Source: Gloeobacter kilaueensis JS1 (GTDB lineage: Bacteria; Cyanobacteriota; Cyanobacteriia; Gloeobacterales; Gloeobacteraceae). From it: a stretch of DNA of 64,000 nt. The notes under the pieces were generated by a model that was not told where the DNA came from, searched no databases, and worked only from the letters and a program-made list of their open reading frames with translations. Position 1 is the first letter of the stretch. Each line of letters starts with the position of its first letter. The position numbers and the translations under genes were made by a program. Of the stretch, positions 44,710 through 55,838 are shown piece by piece. The stretch is taken from the NCBI RefSeq assembly GCF_000484535.1, contig NC_022600.1:310001-374000 (forward strand), written 5' to 3'.

Positions 44710-46233
44710 GTGGCAAACCCGATCGAAAAGATCAAAGAAGAAAAGCCGGGGCTGGCGGTCAGGGCAGAGCTGGACGAGTTGGCCCGCCTCGGTTGGGAAG
44801 CGGTGAGCAAGGGGGATCTCGAACGGCTCAAGTGGATCGGCTGGTTTTTTCGCAAGAAGACCCCTGGCCGCTGGATGGTGCGCCTGCGGGTGCCGGGGGG
44901 AATTCTCACTACTTCTCAGATTCGGGTAGTAGCAGGGATTCTCGCCGCATTTTCGGACGTACAGCAGTGCGACATCACCACCCGCCAGAATATCGAGTTG
45001 CGCGGCCTGTGCCTGGAGGATAGCCCTGAGATCCAGCGGCGGCTGGAGGCGGTGGGGCTGAGCACGGTGCAGTCGGGCATGGACAACGTGCGCAACGTCG
45101 TCGGCTCACCCGTAGCCGGGCTCGATCCCCACGAACTTATCGACGTGCGGCCCCTGGTGCAGCAGATTCAAGATGCGATCACAGCTGGCGGCGAGGGCAG
45201 CTTCGAGTTCAGCAACCTGCCGCGCAAGTTCAACATCTCGATCACCGGCGATCGCGAAAATTCGGCCCACGCCGAGATCAACGACATCGGTTTTCTACCG
45301 GCCTGCCGGGAGGGCCAGTTGGGCTTCAACGTGCTGGTAGGGGGCGTGCTCAACTCCCAGCGCGCCACCCCGGCCTTGCCCCTCGACTGCTTCGTGCTGC
45401 CCGATCAGGTGGTGCCGCTGTGTCTGGCGATTCTCAGGGTCTACAGCGACTACGGTCCCCGCGAGGCGCGCACCCGCGCCCGGATGATCTATCTCATCGA
45501 AGATTGGGGAATCGAAAAATTTCGCGCCGAGGTGGAGGCGGCGGCAGGTTTCTTGCTCACTCCGGCGGCCAGCGAAGAATTTATCGACTTTGCCAGGCGC
45601 GATCACATCGGCGTCTGGCCCCAGAAGCAACCGGGGTTCTTCTTTGTCGGCCTGCACGTGCCGATCGGGCGGCTCTACGCTCCCCAGCTTGCCGAGCTGG
45701 CCCGCCTCGCCGAGCAGTATGGCGAGCAGGAAGTGCGCCTCACCGTCGAGCAGAGCCTGCTCATCCCCCACGTCCGGGCGGAGCAACTGGAATCGCTGCT
45801 GGCCGAGCCACTGCTACAAGTTTTCTCCCCCGAGCCGGACCCGCTCCTGAGGGGCCTCGTTTCCTGCACCGGTGCCCAGTTCTGCAATCTGGCGATTATC
45901 GAGACCAAGGAGCGGGCGCTGAAGCTGGCCCATGTGCTTGCAAGCGAACTGGAACTGCCCCGGCCCGTGCGCATCCACTGGTCAGGGTGTCCCAATTCCT
46001 GCGGCCAGCCGCAGATTGGCGACATTGGCCTGATTGGCACCAGGACAAAAGTCGGTGGCCAGAGCGTCGATGCGGTACACATCCTGATGGGGGGCCGGGT
46101 CGGGGCTGATGCCCGCCTGGGGGAGGTGGTACAGGAGAACGTGCCCTGCGACGAGCTGGCCAGTGTCCTCAAGGGTCTACTGATCGAGCACTTTGGAGCC
46201 GAGGAGCGCTACCCTCCGGCCCTGGCAAGCTGA
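44710..46233 (+). CDS. nirA: Ferredoxin-nitrite reductase
   Basis: This ~507-residue cytoplasmic enzyme reduces nitrite to ammonium using reduced ferredoxin, with siroheme and a [4Fe-4S] cluster. The four cluster cysteines are Cys386 (SCTGAQFC), Cys392, Cys427 (SGCPNSCGQ) and Cys431 in the classical order. ITTRQNIELRG near residue 90 is the other conserved block. The start is GTG 44710 with GAAGGAA just upstream; the longer frame from 44635 has no family support. Expression is probably under NtcA/NtcB. No nitrate reductase or transporter gene lies in this window. Confidence 0.95.
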   Translation: MANPIEKIKEEKPGLAVRAELDELARLGWEAVSKGDLERLKWIGWFFRKKTPGRWMVRLRVPGGILTTSQIRVVAGILAAFSDVQQCDITTRQNIELRGLCLEDSPEIQRRLEAVGLSTVQSGMDNVRNVVGSPVAGLDPHELIDVRPLVQQIQDAITAGGEGSFEFSNLPRKFNISITGDRENSAHAEINDIGFLPACREGQLGFNVLVGGVLNSQRATPALPLDCFVLPDQVVPLCLAILRVYSDYGPREARTRARMIYLIEDWGIEKFRAEVEAAAGFLLTPAASEEFIDFARRDHIGVWPQKQPGFFFVGLHVPIGRLYAPQLAELARLAEQYGEQEVRLTVEQSLLIPHVRAEQLESLLAEPLLQVFSPEPDPLLRGLVSCTGAQFCNLAIIETKERALKLAHVLASELELPRPVRIHWSGCPNSCGQPQIGDIGLIGTRTKVGGQSVDAVHILMGGRVGADARLGEVVQENVPCDELASVLKGLLIEHFGAEERYPPALAS

Positions 46234-46415
46234 AGGAGCGCGTCAACAAAGGCAGACATCCGGTCGGCACAGCCCCTGTTATGATCTGGCTGGCCAACCG
46301 CGAGTGCCGCGAGAATCTCGAAGGGACGTTTGCCATTACCGGCATTGGCGTCGCTCGCGGCAGTACGGACGAGTACTTTTTCAGCCAGATCTTCTTGAAC
46401 GAGCAGTTAAGATAG
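46234..46415 (+). pseudogene. Relic of a CAP/SCP-domain gene (C-terminal fragment)
   Basis: Between nirA and argG the frame 46281-46415 (and open further upstream) reads MIWLANRECRENLEGTFAIT then GIGVARG and EYFFSQIFL. This matches the C-terminal end of the CAP/SCP (PR-1-like) domain, usually WLNSPGHRxNLL followed by an IGVGVA strand. The usual His of the HRxN motif is Cys here. Only ~45 residues remain and no complete start or domain is present, so it is a decayed fragment. Recognition rests on motif memory. Confidence 0.6.
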
Positions 46416-46445
46416 CCTCGGAAAGTCTCAAGACAGCGGGGCGCA

Positions 46446-47645
<1,200 letters not shown>

Positions 47646-47651
47646 CGGCTG

Positions 47652-48233
47652 CTACTGGCGCGGATACTGGGTCTTGACAAAGCCAATTTCGTAGAGCTGC
47701 TGGTAGGCTTTTTGACCCAACTCGCGGGTCGGGTTCTGGCTGGTGGTGATCCGCACCAGCAGAGGCACCGCCAGCTCGGGCTTGCCCTGGGCGCGGTGGA
47801 TCAAGGCGAGCTGGTAGGTCGCCTCGTCGCGGCGAATCGCTGCCTGCAGCGCCAGTTGCTTTTCTTCGTCGGCGATGCGGTTGTCGATCCCGGCAAAGGA
47901 CTTGGACAGTTGCTGATGAAAAGTCGAGATCTGGTTGAGCATGGTGAGCGCCTCCTGGTTGCGGGAGATCGCCTCGGTAAAGCGGCCATCTTGAGCGGCC
48001 TGCTGGGCATTTTTAAGAAGCTGATCGGCCCCAGAAAGACTGAGAACGCTGCTGGTCTGTTCGAGCTGGCGGTACTTGCTGCCGTCAGGAATCGAAGGGG
48101 CCGTCGCAGGTTCGGAGGCCGTGGTCGTACCGGGATTTTGCTTGAGGCCGCCCGCCTGTTGGGCTCCGGCTGCCGTCGCCCCCAACAGGGCCAGGGCGAA
48201 AAAGAAAGTCCCCACCTGGGAGAATGTTCGCAT
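47652..48233 (-). CDS. Secreted or periplasmic helical protein of unknown function
   Basis: This 193-residue protein has a clear signal peptide (residues 1-~24, FFFALALLGATAAGAQQ), a Thr/Pro-rich linker, and then helical segments with a TPR-like rhythm: LLKNAQQAAQDGRFTEAIS and YQLALIHRAQGKPELAVPLL. Such proteins often serve as scaffolds, but no partner is known. It is convergent with argG with only a 6-bp gap, and is divergent from psaA with a 368-bp spacer. Confidence 0.7.
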   Translation of the reverse strand: MRTFSQVGTFFFALALLGATAAGAQQAGGLKQNPGTTTASEPATAPSIPDGSKYRQLEQTSSVLSLSGADQLLKNAQQAAQDGRFTEAISRNQEALTMLNQISTFHQQLSKSFAGIDNRIADEEKQLALQAAIRRDEATYQLALIHRAQGKPELAVPLLVRITTSQNPTRELGQKAYQQLYEIGFVKTQYPRQ

Positions 48234-48601
48234 GGGGTGATTCCTTGAAACTTCTGTATCTTACCACCCCACCCGATCGCCCCCTGGCCATCTCCCCCAG
48301 CAAGGAGCCGCCAGAGGCAACAGTCCTGCAAATTTTGGCAATAGATTGTGATGACTCCTCTGGGCCTTGCAGGGCTCAAATCTAGTGCTGGCGGCAATTA
48401 CAGGCATCTTAAATAATGTTAAGCGAAGCCTGTATGTTTTTGGGCTGGCCTATAATGCAGCGTAACTGCGTATGCTCTTTGGTCGATTTTGGCCATCATC
48501 ATCTGTCATCAACAGATCCGAAAGAGCAAACGTCGGGGTTCTCATTCCGAAACCGGGCAGTGCCGGTCTTACCGGTAGTGCCTCAAGCAAGGAGATCCTC
48601 A
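48234..48601 (+). promoter_or_regulatory. psaA: psaA upstream region with a consensus -10 box
   Basis: A perfect TATAAT lies at 48451-48456, ~145 nt before the psaA ATG, with no good -35 at 17 bp. This would leave a long 5' leader. An ATTACAGG motif at ~48397 partly resembles half of an HLR1 (RpaB-type) element but lacks the paired copy. AGGAGATCC just precedes the ATG. Confidence 0.55.
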
Positions 48602-50977
48602 ATGTCTACAACGCCGCAGGAGCGAGAGAAGCCCGTAAGGGTTCTCGTAGACAACGACCCGGTACCTACCTCCACCGAAAAGTGGGGCAAGCCGGGTTGG
48701 TTCGAGCGGAACCTGGCTCGCGGACCCAAGACAACCACCTGGATCTGGGATCTGCATGCTCTTGCTCACGACTTTGAAACCCACACCTCCGACAAGGAGG
48801 AAATTTCCCGCAAGATCTTCTCGGCTCACTTTGGCCACCTGGCGGTGGTCACTGTGTGGCTGAGCGGCATGTTCTTCCACGGTGCGAACTTCTCCAACTT
48901 CAACGCCTGGATGCTCGATCCGCTCAAGCTCAAGCCCAGTGCCCAGTTTGCCTGGCCGGTCTTCGGTCAGGAGATCCTCAACGATCCGGGCACGGCGGCA
49001 AAAGGCTTCGAGCACGGCGGTCTGGTGTTGACCTCGGGGCTGTTTCACCTGTGGCGGGCGGTCGGCTTTACGACCACCGGCCAGTTGCAGGTCATGTCTT
49101 TTGGCCTTCTGGCCCTTGCGGCGATTTTCCTGTTTGCCGGTTGGTTCCACTACCACAAGCGCGCCCCCAAGCTCGAGTGGTTCCAGAACGTCGAGTCGAT
49201 GCTCAACCACCATCTGGCGGGGCTCATCGGTCTTGGTTCGCTCTTTTGGACCGGCCACTTGATCCATGTCGCGCTGCCGGTCAAGGCCCAACTCGACGCC
49301 GGTATCGCCCCGGATCAGGTCAATCCCTTTTTGGGGCTCGACTACGCGGCGATGGGCAAGTACTTCCCGAGCGGCTTTGGACCCAACGGCGGCTTAGGGG
49401 CGTTCTTTACCCTCAACTGGGGCCAGTTCAAGGACTTTTTGACCTTCAAGGGCGGCCTTGAACCGGCAACCGGTGCCCTCTGGCTCACCGACATCGCCCA
49501 CCACCATCTGGCGCTGGCGGTGCTGTTTATCGTCGCCGGGCACATGTACCGGACCAACTGGGGCATCGGCCACTCAATTAAAGAGATGCTCGAAGCCCAC
49601 AAGGGTCCGCTCACCGGCGAAGGGCACAAAGGTCTCTACGAGATCTTGACCACTTCCTGGCACGCCCAGCTGGCGATCAACCTGGCGATCGTCGGTTCGA
49701 TCACGATCATCGTCGCCCACCACATGTACGCGATGAATCCCTATCCGTACATGGGCGTCGATTACGCCACCCAGATCTCGCTGTTTACCCACCACATGTG
49801 GATTGGCGGCTTCTTGATCGTGGGGGCGGGGGCGCACGCGGCGATCTTCATGGTCCGCGACTACGACCCGGTGCAGAACCAGAACAACCTGCTCGATCGC
49901 ACCCTGCGCCACCGCGATGCGATCATCTCGCACCTCAACTGGGTCTGCCTGTTCCTGGGCTTCCACTCGTTCGGACTCTACGTCCACAACGACACGATGC
50001 AGGCGCTGGGCCGTCCAAAAGACATGTTCGCCGACTTTGCCATTCCCCTGCAGCCGGTCTTCGCCCAGTGGGTGCAGGGCATCCACACGGCGGCAGTCAA
50101 TGGCCTCACCGGCGCGCCGGGCGGTGTCACTGCTCCCTGGGTCACAGATACCAGCTACACCTGGTACGGCAGCCTGCTGCCCACCGCCGGTGCAGCGGCG
50201 ATCCAGGCCAATCAGGTGCTGGCCCTCGCCAACGGCAAGATCGCCGCATCTCCGATTCACCTGGGCACGGCGGACTTTATCGTCCACCACATCTTTGCCC
50301 TGTGCATCCACGTCACGGTGCTCATCTTGCTCAAGGGCGTGCTCTTTGCCCGCTCCTCGCGCCTCATCCCCGACAAGGCCAACCTCGGTTTCCGCTTTCC
50401 CTGTGACGGCCCTGGCCGGGGCGGCACCTGCCAGTCCTCCGCCTGGGACCACGTCTTCCTTGGGCTCTTCTGGATGTACAACACCATCTCGGTGGTGATC
50501 TTCTACTTCAGCTGGAAGATGCAGTCGGATGTCTGGGGGACGGTCGCCGACGGTAAGGTCTCCCACATCATCGGCAATACCGACGTGTTGCTCGGTGCCG
50601 ACCAGACGATCACCCTGTCGCAGTTTGCGGCGAGTGCGGTCAACATCAACGGCTGGCTGCGCGACTTTTTGTGGGCGCAGGCTTCGGCGGTAATCAACTC
50701 CTACGGGGGACCGCTCTCAGCCTACGGCCTGCTGTTTTTGGGTGCGCACTTTATCTGGGCCTTCTCGCTGATGTTCTTGTTCAGTGGTCGCGGCTACTGG
50801 CAGGAACTCATCGAGTCGATTGTCTGGGCGCACAACAAGCTCAAGGTAGCCCCCGCCATTCAGCCTCGCGCTCTGAGCATCACCCAGGGCCGGGCGGTCG
50901 GTGTGGCCCACTACCTGCTGGGAGGGATCGTCACCACGTGGGCGTTCTTCCTGGCGCGATTCCTGGCCTTGCCATAG
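48602..50977 (+). CDS. psaA: Photosystem I P700 apoprotein A1
   Basis: This ~791-residue subunit forms, with PsaB, the P700 core and the FX cluster. Two cluster cysteines are Cys601 and Cys610 in [15 protein letters not shown] 48602 ([15 protein letters not shown]) is chosen over an open frame from 48416 that lacks family resemblance. It is longer than the usual ~750 residues. Extra sequence lies at ~486-558 (after FAQWVQ) and ~655-685 (after SHIIGNTD), both in loop regions. psaB follows 12 bp later. Confidence 0.97.
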   Translation: MSTTPQEREKPVRVLVDNDPVPTSTEKWGKPGWFERNLARGPKTTTWIWDLHALAHDFETHTSDKEEISRKIFSAHFGHLAVVTVWLSGMFFHGANFSNFNAWMLDPLKLKPSAQFAWPVFGQEILNDPGTAAKGFEHGGLVLTSGLFHLWRAVGFTTTGQLQVMSFGLLALAAIFLFAGWFHYHKRAPKLEWFQNVESMLNHHLAGLIGLGSLFWTGHLIHVALPVKAQLDAGIAPDQVNPFLGLDYAAMGKYFPSGFGPNGGLGAFFTLNWGQFKDFLTFKGGLEPATGALWLTDIAHHHLALAVLFIVAGHMYRTNWGIGHSIKEMLEAHKGPLTGEGHKGLYEILTTSWHAQLAINLAIVGSITIIVAHHMYAMNPYPYMGVDYATQISLFTHHMWIGGFLIVGAGAHAAIFMVRDYDPVQNQNNLLDRTLRHRDAIISHLNWVCLFLGFHSFGLYVHNDTMQALGRPKDMFADFAIPLQPVFAQWVQGIHTAAVNGLTGAPGGVTAPWVTDTSYTWYGSLLPTAGAAAIQANQVLALANGKIAASPIHLGTADFIVHHIFALCIHVTVLILLKGVLFARSSRLIPDKANLGFRFPCDGPGRGGTCQSSAWDHVFLGLFWMYNTISVVIFYFSWKMQSDVWGTVADGKVSHIIGNTDVLLGADQTITLSQFAASAVNINGWLRDFLWAQASAVINSYGGPLSAYGLLFLGAHFIWAFSLMFLFSGRGYWQELIESIVWAHNKLKVAPAIQPRALSITQGRAVGVAHYLLGGIVTTWAFFLARFLALP

Positions 50978-50989
50978 GGAGTGACATCA

Positions 50990-53149
50990 ATGGCAACACG
51001 TTTTCCAAAATTCAGCCAGGACCTTGCACAGGACCCGACCACACGTCGCATCTGGTACGGCATCGCCACCGCCCACGACTTTGAAAGTCACGATGGGATG
51101 ACGGAGGAGGCGCTCTACCAGAAGCTGTTCGCCACCCACTTTGGACACCTGGCGATCATCTTCTTGTGGTCCTCGGGCAACCTGTTCCACATCGCCTGGC
51201 AGGGCAACTTCGAGCAGTGGGTAGCCAACCCCACCACCGTCATTCCGATCGCCCACGCGATCTGGGATCCGCACTTCGGTGCCGGTGCGGTCAAAGCCTT
51301 TACCCCCGACGGGGGGGCCGGACCGGTCAACGCCGCCTACTCGGGGCTGTACTACCTCTACTACACCCTCGGGATGCGCTTCAATTCGGACCTCTACGAA
51401 GGTTCGATCTTCTTGATGATCCTGGCGACGATCTTCTTGCTCGCGGGCTGGCTGCACCTGCAGCCGCGCTTCCGCCCGTCGCTGGCCTGGTTCAAAAACG
51501 CCGAGTCGCGCCTCAACCACCACCTGGCGGGCCTGTTTGGCGTCTCGAGCCTCGCCTTCGCCGGTCACATGATCCACGTCGCCATCCCCGCCGCGCGCGG
51601 TGTGCGGGTCGATTGGAGCAACTTCCTCTCTGTCAAGCCGCACCCTGAGGGGCTCGCCCCCTTCTTTACCGGCCAGTGGGGGCACTACTCCGACCCGCAG
51701 TATGGTCCGCCGATTCTCACCTTTATCGGTGGGCTCAACCCGGCCACCCATACGCTCTGGCTCACCGACATCGCCCACCACCACCTGGCTATCGCCGTGA
51801 TCTTTATCATTGCGGGCCACATGTACCGGACCAACTTCGGCATCGGCCACTCGATCAAAGAGATCCTCGATGCCCACAAGGGACCGCTTACGGGTGAGGG
51901 GCACCGGGGCCTCTACGACACGATCAACAACTCGCTGCACTTCCAGCTCGGTCTGGCCCTCGCCTCTCTGGGTGTCATCACCTCGCTGGTCGCTCAGCAC
52001 ACCTACGCCCTGCCGGCCTATCTCTATATGCCGCAGGACCACACGACGATGGCGGCCCTGTACACCCACCACCAGTACATCGCTGGTTTCTTGATGGTCG
52101 GGGCCTTTGCCCACGGGGCGATCTTCTTTGTGCGCGACTACGATCCGAAGGCCAACGAAAACAACGTCCTGGCCCGGATGCTCGAGCACAAGGAAGCGTT
52201 AATTTCGCACCTGAGCTGGGTGAGCCTGTTTTTGGGCTTCCACACCCTGGGTCTTTACGTCCACAACGACGTGATGCAGGCGTTCGGTCGCCCCGAAGAT
52301 CAGATCCTCATCGAGCCGGTCTTCGCCCAGTTCGTCCAGGTGCAGTCGGGCAAGATCATCGAGGGCATCCCCGCCCTCTTTGGCGGTATCGGCGTCACCG
52401 CTCCCAACCTGGTAGCCAACGCAGGCTGGTTGCAGTCGCTCAACGCCAACGGCTCGCCCATCTTCCTGCCCATCGGCCCCGGTGACTTTTTGGTGCATCA
52501 CGCCATCGCCCTGGGCCTGCACACGACGACCCTGATTCTGGTCAAAGGTGCCCTCGACGCACGCGGTTCCAAGCTGATGCCCGACAAAAAGGACTTCGGC
52601 TTTGCCTTCCCCTGCGACGGTCCTGGCCGGGGCGGCACCTGCGACATCTCCGCCTGGGATTCCTTCTATCTCGCCATGTTCTGGATGCTCAACACGATCG
52701 GTTGGGTGACGTTCTACTGGCACTGGAAGTGGATCTCGATCTGGGGAGACAACATCTCCCAGTTCAACAACAGCTCGACGTACCTGATGGGTTGGTTGCG
52801 AGATTATCTCTGGGCCAACTCTGCCCCGCTCATCGGCGGTTACACCCCGGCGGCGGGCACCAACGCCATCTCGGTCTGGGCCTGGATGTTCCTGTTCGGC
52901 CATCTGGTCTGGGCGACCGGCTTCATGTTCCTCATCTCCTGGCGCGGCTACTGGCAGGAGTTGATCGAGACCCTGGTCTGGGCCCACGAGCGCACCCCGC
53001 TCGCCAACCTCGTCCGCTGGAAGGACAAGCCGGTAGCGATGTCGATCGTTCAGGGCCGCCTGGTCGGTCTCGCCCACTTCACCGTGGGGTATATCCTGAC
53101 CTACGCTGCCTTCTTGATCGCTTCGACAGCCTCCCTCTACCCGAGGTAA
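50990..53149 (+). CDS. psaB: Photosystem I P700 apoprotein A2
   Basis: This ~719-residue partner of PsaA holds FX cysteines Cys542 and Cys551 in [15 protein letters not shown] 50990 ([10 protein letters not shown]) is preceded by AGGGAG; GTG 50981 is in frame 9 nt upstream. It is somewhat shorter than typical PsaB (733-740 residues), partly in the loop after FAQFVQ (~445-490). It ends before a strong terminator and is the end of the psaAB operon. Confidence 0.97.
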   Translation: MATRFPKFSQDLAQDPTTRRIWYGIATAHDFESHDGMTEEALYQKLFATHFGHLAIIFLWSSGNLFHIAWQGNFEQWVANPTTVIPIAHAIWDPHFGAGAVKAFTPDGGAGPVNAAYSGLYYLYYTLGMRFNSDLYEGSIFLMILATIFLLAGWLHLQPRFRPSLAWFKNAESRLNHHLAGLFGVSSLAFAGHMIHVAIPAARGVRVDWSNFLSVKPHPEGLAPFFTGQWGHYSDPQYGPPILTFIGGLNPATHTLWLTDIAHHHLAIAVIFIIAGHMYRTNFGIGHSIKEILDAHKGPLTGEGHRGLYDTINNSLHFQLGLALASLGVITSLVAQHTYALPAYLYMPQDHTTMAALYTHHQYIAGFLMVGAFAHGAIFFVRDYDPKANENNVLARMLEHKEALISHLSWVSLFLGFHTLGLYVHNDVMQAFGRPEDQILIEPVFAQFVQVQSGKIIEGIPALFGGIGVTAPNLVANAGWLQSLNANGSPIFLPIGPGDFLVHHAIALGLHTTTLILVKGALDARGSKLMPDKKDFGFAFPCDGPGRGGTCDISAWDSFYLAMFWMLNTIGWVTFYWHWKWISIWGDNISQFNNSSTYLMGWLRDYLWANSAPLIGGYTPAAGTNAISVWAWMFLFGHLVWATGFMFLISWRGYWQELIETLVWAHERTPLANLVRWKDKPVAMSIVQGRLVGLAHFTVGYILTYAAFLIASTASLYPR

Positions 53150-53167
53150 AGGCGCAGGTCAGCGACT

Positions 53168-53200
53168 AAAAAAGCCCCTGGTTTTTGCCGGGGGCTTTTT
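53168..53200. terminator. psaB hairpin terminator, bidirectional
   Basis: AAAAAGCCCC, loop TGGTTTTTGCC, and GGGGGCTTTTT form a GC-rich stem flanked by A- and T-runs, 18 bp after psaB. It also lies just past the end of the convergent DNA-binding-like gene, so it can serve both. Confidence 0.93.
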
Positions 53201-53218
53201 GTTGGGATCTGACGGCCT

Positions 53219-53563
53219 TCAGGCGAGGGGACTGGAAAGGCTGCTGGTCTTGAGGGGCACCAGATTGCCGTGCTGGGTAAGGCCAAGCAAGATCGATTCG
53301 TTGGTGCGGATATTGTTGCCGGTGAGGGCGCAGCGCTGGTCTTGATGGGCGGTGGCCACGATCGTCGTGCGAATGTCGGCGGCGCTGATGCGAATGTGAT
53401 AGTCACCAGATTTTTCGCGCACGTAATTCCAGAGGATTTCTCTGACCAGAGCCTGGTAGCCCTGATCGCCGGAGAACTGCTTGAGCTTTTCTTTTAACTC
53501 GCGCTCCAGACGAATGCTGGTCACTTCCATTTCGGTGGTGGAGGTGCGCGGTAGTGCTTGCAT
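53219..53563 (-). CDS. Small protein with possible ribbon-helix-helix DNA-binding start
   Basis: This 114-residue protein starts MQALPRTSTTEMEVTSIRLE, followed by RELKEKLKQFSG, a strand then helix that resembles the N-terminal half of a ribbon-helix-helix dimer. The rest (VREILWNYVREKSGDYHIRI and a C-terminal Ser-rich tail) has no recognised motif. Similar small proteins occur near photosystem genes in cyanobacteria, but I cannot confirm the family. It is convergent with psaB across the terminator. Confidence 0.5.
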   Translation of the reverse strand: MQALPRTSTTEMEVTSIRLERELKEKLKQFSGDQGYQALVREILWNYVREKSGDYHIRISAADIRTTIVATAHQDQRCALTGNNIRTNESILLGLTQHGNLVPLKTSSLSSPLA

Positions 53564-53632
53564 GGTAAGACTCCTTGGCTCGCGGAAACGACTGTAGTAC
53601 CCGTGTAGTATAGCTTTTCTGGCTTTGGCGCG

Positions 53633-55126
53633 CTACTGGTTGCGCAGCCCGGCAGGCACGATCCAGTGCTCGGCCAGATCGAAGCCGAACTGGACGACGA
53701 GGGCGAGAGCTGCCGCCGGGATCGCTCCACTGAGGAGGGTGGCATTGTCGTTGAGGGCGAGGCCGGTAGCGATGCGCTCGCCAAAGCCCCCCGCGCCGAT
53801 AAAGGCGGCGATCGTGGCGGTGCCGACGTTGATCACCGCCGCTGTCTTGATCCCAGCCAGGATCGTCCGGGAGGCGAGGGGCAATTCGATGAGCCGCAGG
53901 CGCGCAAGAGCCGGCAGGCCCAGGGCCATGCCCGACTCGCGCAGGTTGGGCGGAATATCGGTGAGCCCCGCGTAGGTGTTGCGCACGATAGGTAAGAGCG
54001 AGTAAAGAAACAGGGCGACCAGGGCGGGAAGGGTGCCGATTTGCTGCAGCACCGGGATCAAGAAGGCGAGCAGGGCGAGCGAAGGAATGGTCTGGATAAG
54101 CCCGACCCCAGCCAGGATCGTCTGGGAGAGGGCGGGGCGGGAGGCGGCCAGGATACCGATGGGCACACCGGCGATGACGCCAAATAAAAGCGAGACAAAG
54201 ACGAGCAACAGGTGCTGGAAGGTGAGGCGGCCAAAATCCGGCCCAAATAATTGAGCGATAAAGCCGGTCGCAGCCGGGTCGGGGGCACCGTTTCCAAGAA
54301 ACTGAGAGGCAATCGCAGCAAAAGATTCGCCGCGCAGTTCGGCGTCGGCGTTCATCTGGATCATCTGTCGGGCGCTGATCTTGCCTTCGAGCTGGCCGAT
54401 GGCTGCCCAGGCTGCCGGTAACCGCCGGGGGAGATCCAGCCGGTAAAGGAGCACCGCCCCGTAGGCCGGAAAGAAGTGGCGGTCGTCTTCGAGCACCCGC
54501 AGGTGATAGCGCTCGATCTTGGCGTCGGTCGAGTAGATGTCGATTACATCGATCTGGCCGGTGGCAATCGCCTCGTAGGCGAGGCCGTGCTCGATGGCGC
54601 GGGGCTGGGCGTTCAGGCCGTAGACCCGCCGCACACCGGGCCAGCCGTCCGCCCGGTTCAAAAATTCCTGCGACAGGCCGAATTGCAGTTCGAGATGGCG
54701 GCTCAAGTCTGTGAGAGTACGGATGCCGAGCTTTTGGGCCTGCTCCTCGCGCATCGCGAGGGCGTAGGTGTCGTCAAAGCCAAAGGGCACCGCTGCGCCC
54801 AGGCCCAGGGGGGCAAGCTGGCGGTTGAGGGTGGCCAGACTTGCCGGAGCCGTGTTTTTGAGGATCTCGCGGTCGATCGTGCCGGTGTACTCCGGGTAGA
54901 GGTCGATTTCTCCGGCCCGCAGGGCAGCATAAAGAATGCCCGTATTGCCCAGCCCCTGGCGGTGAATGGCCTGGGTCCTGCCCGGACCTTCGGCCTGGGC
55001 ACGGACGATCTCCGCCAGAATATAGGACTCGGTGAAGCGCTTGGAGCCCACTTTTAACGGACCTTCGGCCCAGGCAAGGGGCTGGAGGACGAGCAAGAAC
55101 AACCAGACGAGCCGCAGGGTGCGCAC
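53633..55126 (-). CDS. Glycine betaine/choline-type ABC transporter: binding protein fused to permease
   Basis: This 497-residue protein has an N-terminal signal peptide and an OpuAC-like substrate-binding domain (~residues 22-275; VGSKRFTESYILAEIV and NTGILYAALRAGEIDLYPEYTG). A binding-protein-dependent permease domain follows (~290-490; GVPIGILAASRPALSQTIL and the LGLPALARLRLIELPLA EAA-like loop). In most fused transporters of this family the permease comes first and the binding protein second; here the order is reversed. No ATPase partner is adjacent. It ends 3 bp before trmD. Confidence 0.82.
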   Translation of the reverse strand: MRTLRLVWLFLLVLQPLAWAEGPLKVGSKRFTESYILAEIVRAQAEGPGRTQAIHRQGLGNTGILYAALRAGEIDLYPEYTGTIDREILKNTAPASLATLNRQLAPLGLGAAVPFGFDDTYALAMREEQAQKLGIRTLTDLSRHLELQFGLSQEFLNRADGWPGVRRVYGLNAQPRAIEHGLAYEAIATGQIDVIDIYSTDAKIERYHLRVLEDDRHFFPAYGAVLLYRLDLPRRLPAAWAAIGQLEGKISARQMIQMNADAELRGESFAAIASQFLGNGAPDPAATGFIAQLFGPDFGRLTFQHLLLVFVSLLFGVIAGVPIGILAASRPALSQTILAGVGLIQTIPSLALLAFLIPVLQQIGTLPALVALFLYSLLPIVRNTYAGLTDIPPNLRESGMALGLPALARLRLIELPLASRTILAGIKTAAVINVGTATIAAFIGAGGFGERIATGLALNDNATLLSGAIPAAALALVVQFGFDLAEHWIVPAGLRNQ

Positions 55127-55129
55127 AGA

Positions 55130-55810
55130 TCAACCGTCCGGTGGCAGCAGGTCGGGGCGGCGCTCGCGGGTGCGAGCCAGTTGCTGCTCGCGCCGCCAGC
55201 GCTCGATCTGGGCATGGTGACCGCTCAGGAGCACCGGCGGCACGGACCAGCCTCGAAAACTAGCCGGGCGGGTGTACTGGGGGTATTCGAGCAGATTGTC
55301 TTCAAAACTTTCGGCGGCGAGGGAGCGCTGGTTGCCGACGGTACCAGGGAGCAGGCGCACCACGCCGTCGATGAGGGCGAGGGCCGGGATCTCGCCGCCG
55401 GTAAGCACAAAGTCTCCCAGGGAAATCTCGTGGGTCGCCAGGTGCTCCCGTACCCGCTCGTCCACGCCTTCGTAGTGGCCGCAGACGAGTACCAGTTGTT
55501 GAAATTCGACCAGCGACTTGAGGAGCGGCTGGCGGAGGGGCACGCCCTGGGGAGTCAGCAGGATCACCGCACGGGGCGATTCGACCGGCAGCGACTCGAC
55601 CGCCGCAAATAGCGGCTCCGGTTTGAGCACCATTCCCGCTCCGCCGCCGTAGGGCGTGTCATCGACGGTGCGGTAGCGATCGCCGGCAAAGTCGCGGGGA
55701 TTGGTGAGCGCAACGCTTACGATCTGCTGGGCAACCGCCCGGGCGAGCAGGCTGGTGGTGAGGGGCGTCTCAAAAAATTCCGGAAACAGGGTCACGACAT
55801 CGATTCGCAT
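55130..55810 (-). CDS. trmD: tRNA (guanine-N1)-methyltransferase
   Basis: This 226-residue SPOUT enzyme methylates G37 of tRNA using SAM. The [20 protein letters not shown] start and the deep-knot segment [20 protein letters not shown], residues ~137-156, are characteristic. AGMVLKPEP is the SAM-binding-side block. It lies directly upstream of the betaine-transporter fusion on the same strand and starts 28 bp from the divergent nadC. Confidence 0.95.
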   Translation of the reverse strand: MRIDVVTLFPEFFETPLTTSLLARAVAQQIVSVALTNPRDFAGDRYRTVDDTPYGGGAGMVLKPEPLFAAVESLPVESPRAVILLTPQGVPLRQPLLKSLVEFQQLVLVCGHYEGVDERVREHLATHEISLGDFVLTGGEIPALALIDGVVRLLPGTVGNQRSLAAESFEDNLLEYPQYTRPASFRGWSVPPVLLSGHHAQIERWRREQQLARTRERRPDLLPPDG

Positions 55811-55838
55811 CGCACCGACCGGGACTTACGATCAAATT

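Noticed and set aside
48390-48420. HLR1 (RpaB) light-responsive site upstream of psaA
   Set aside because: Only one partial half-site (ATTACAGG) is present; the paired repeat with 2-nt spacing is missing.
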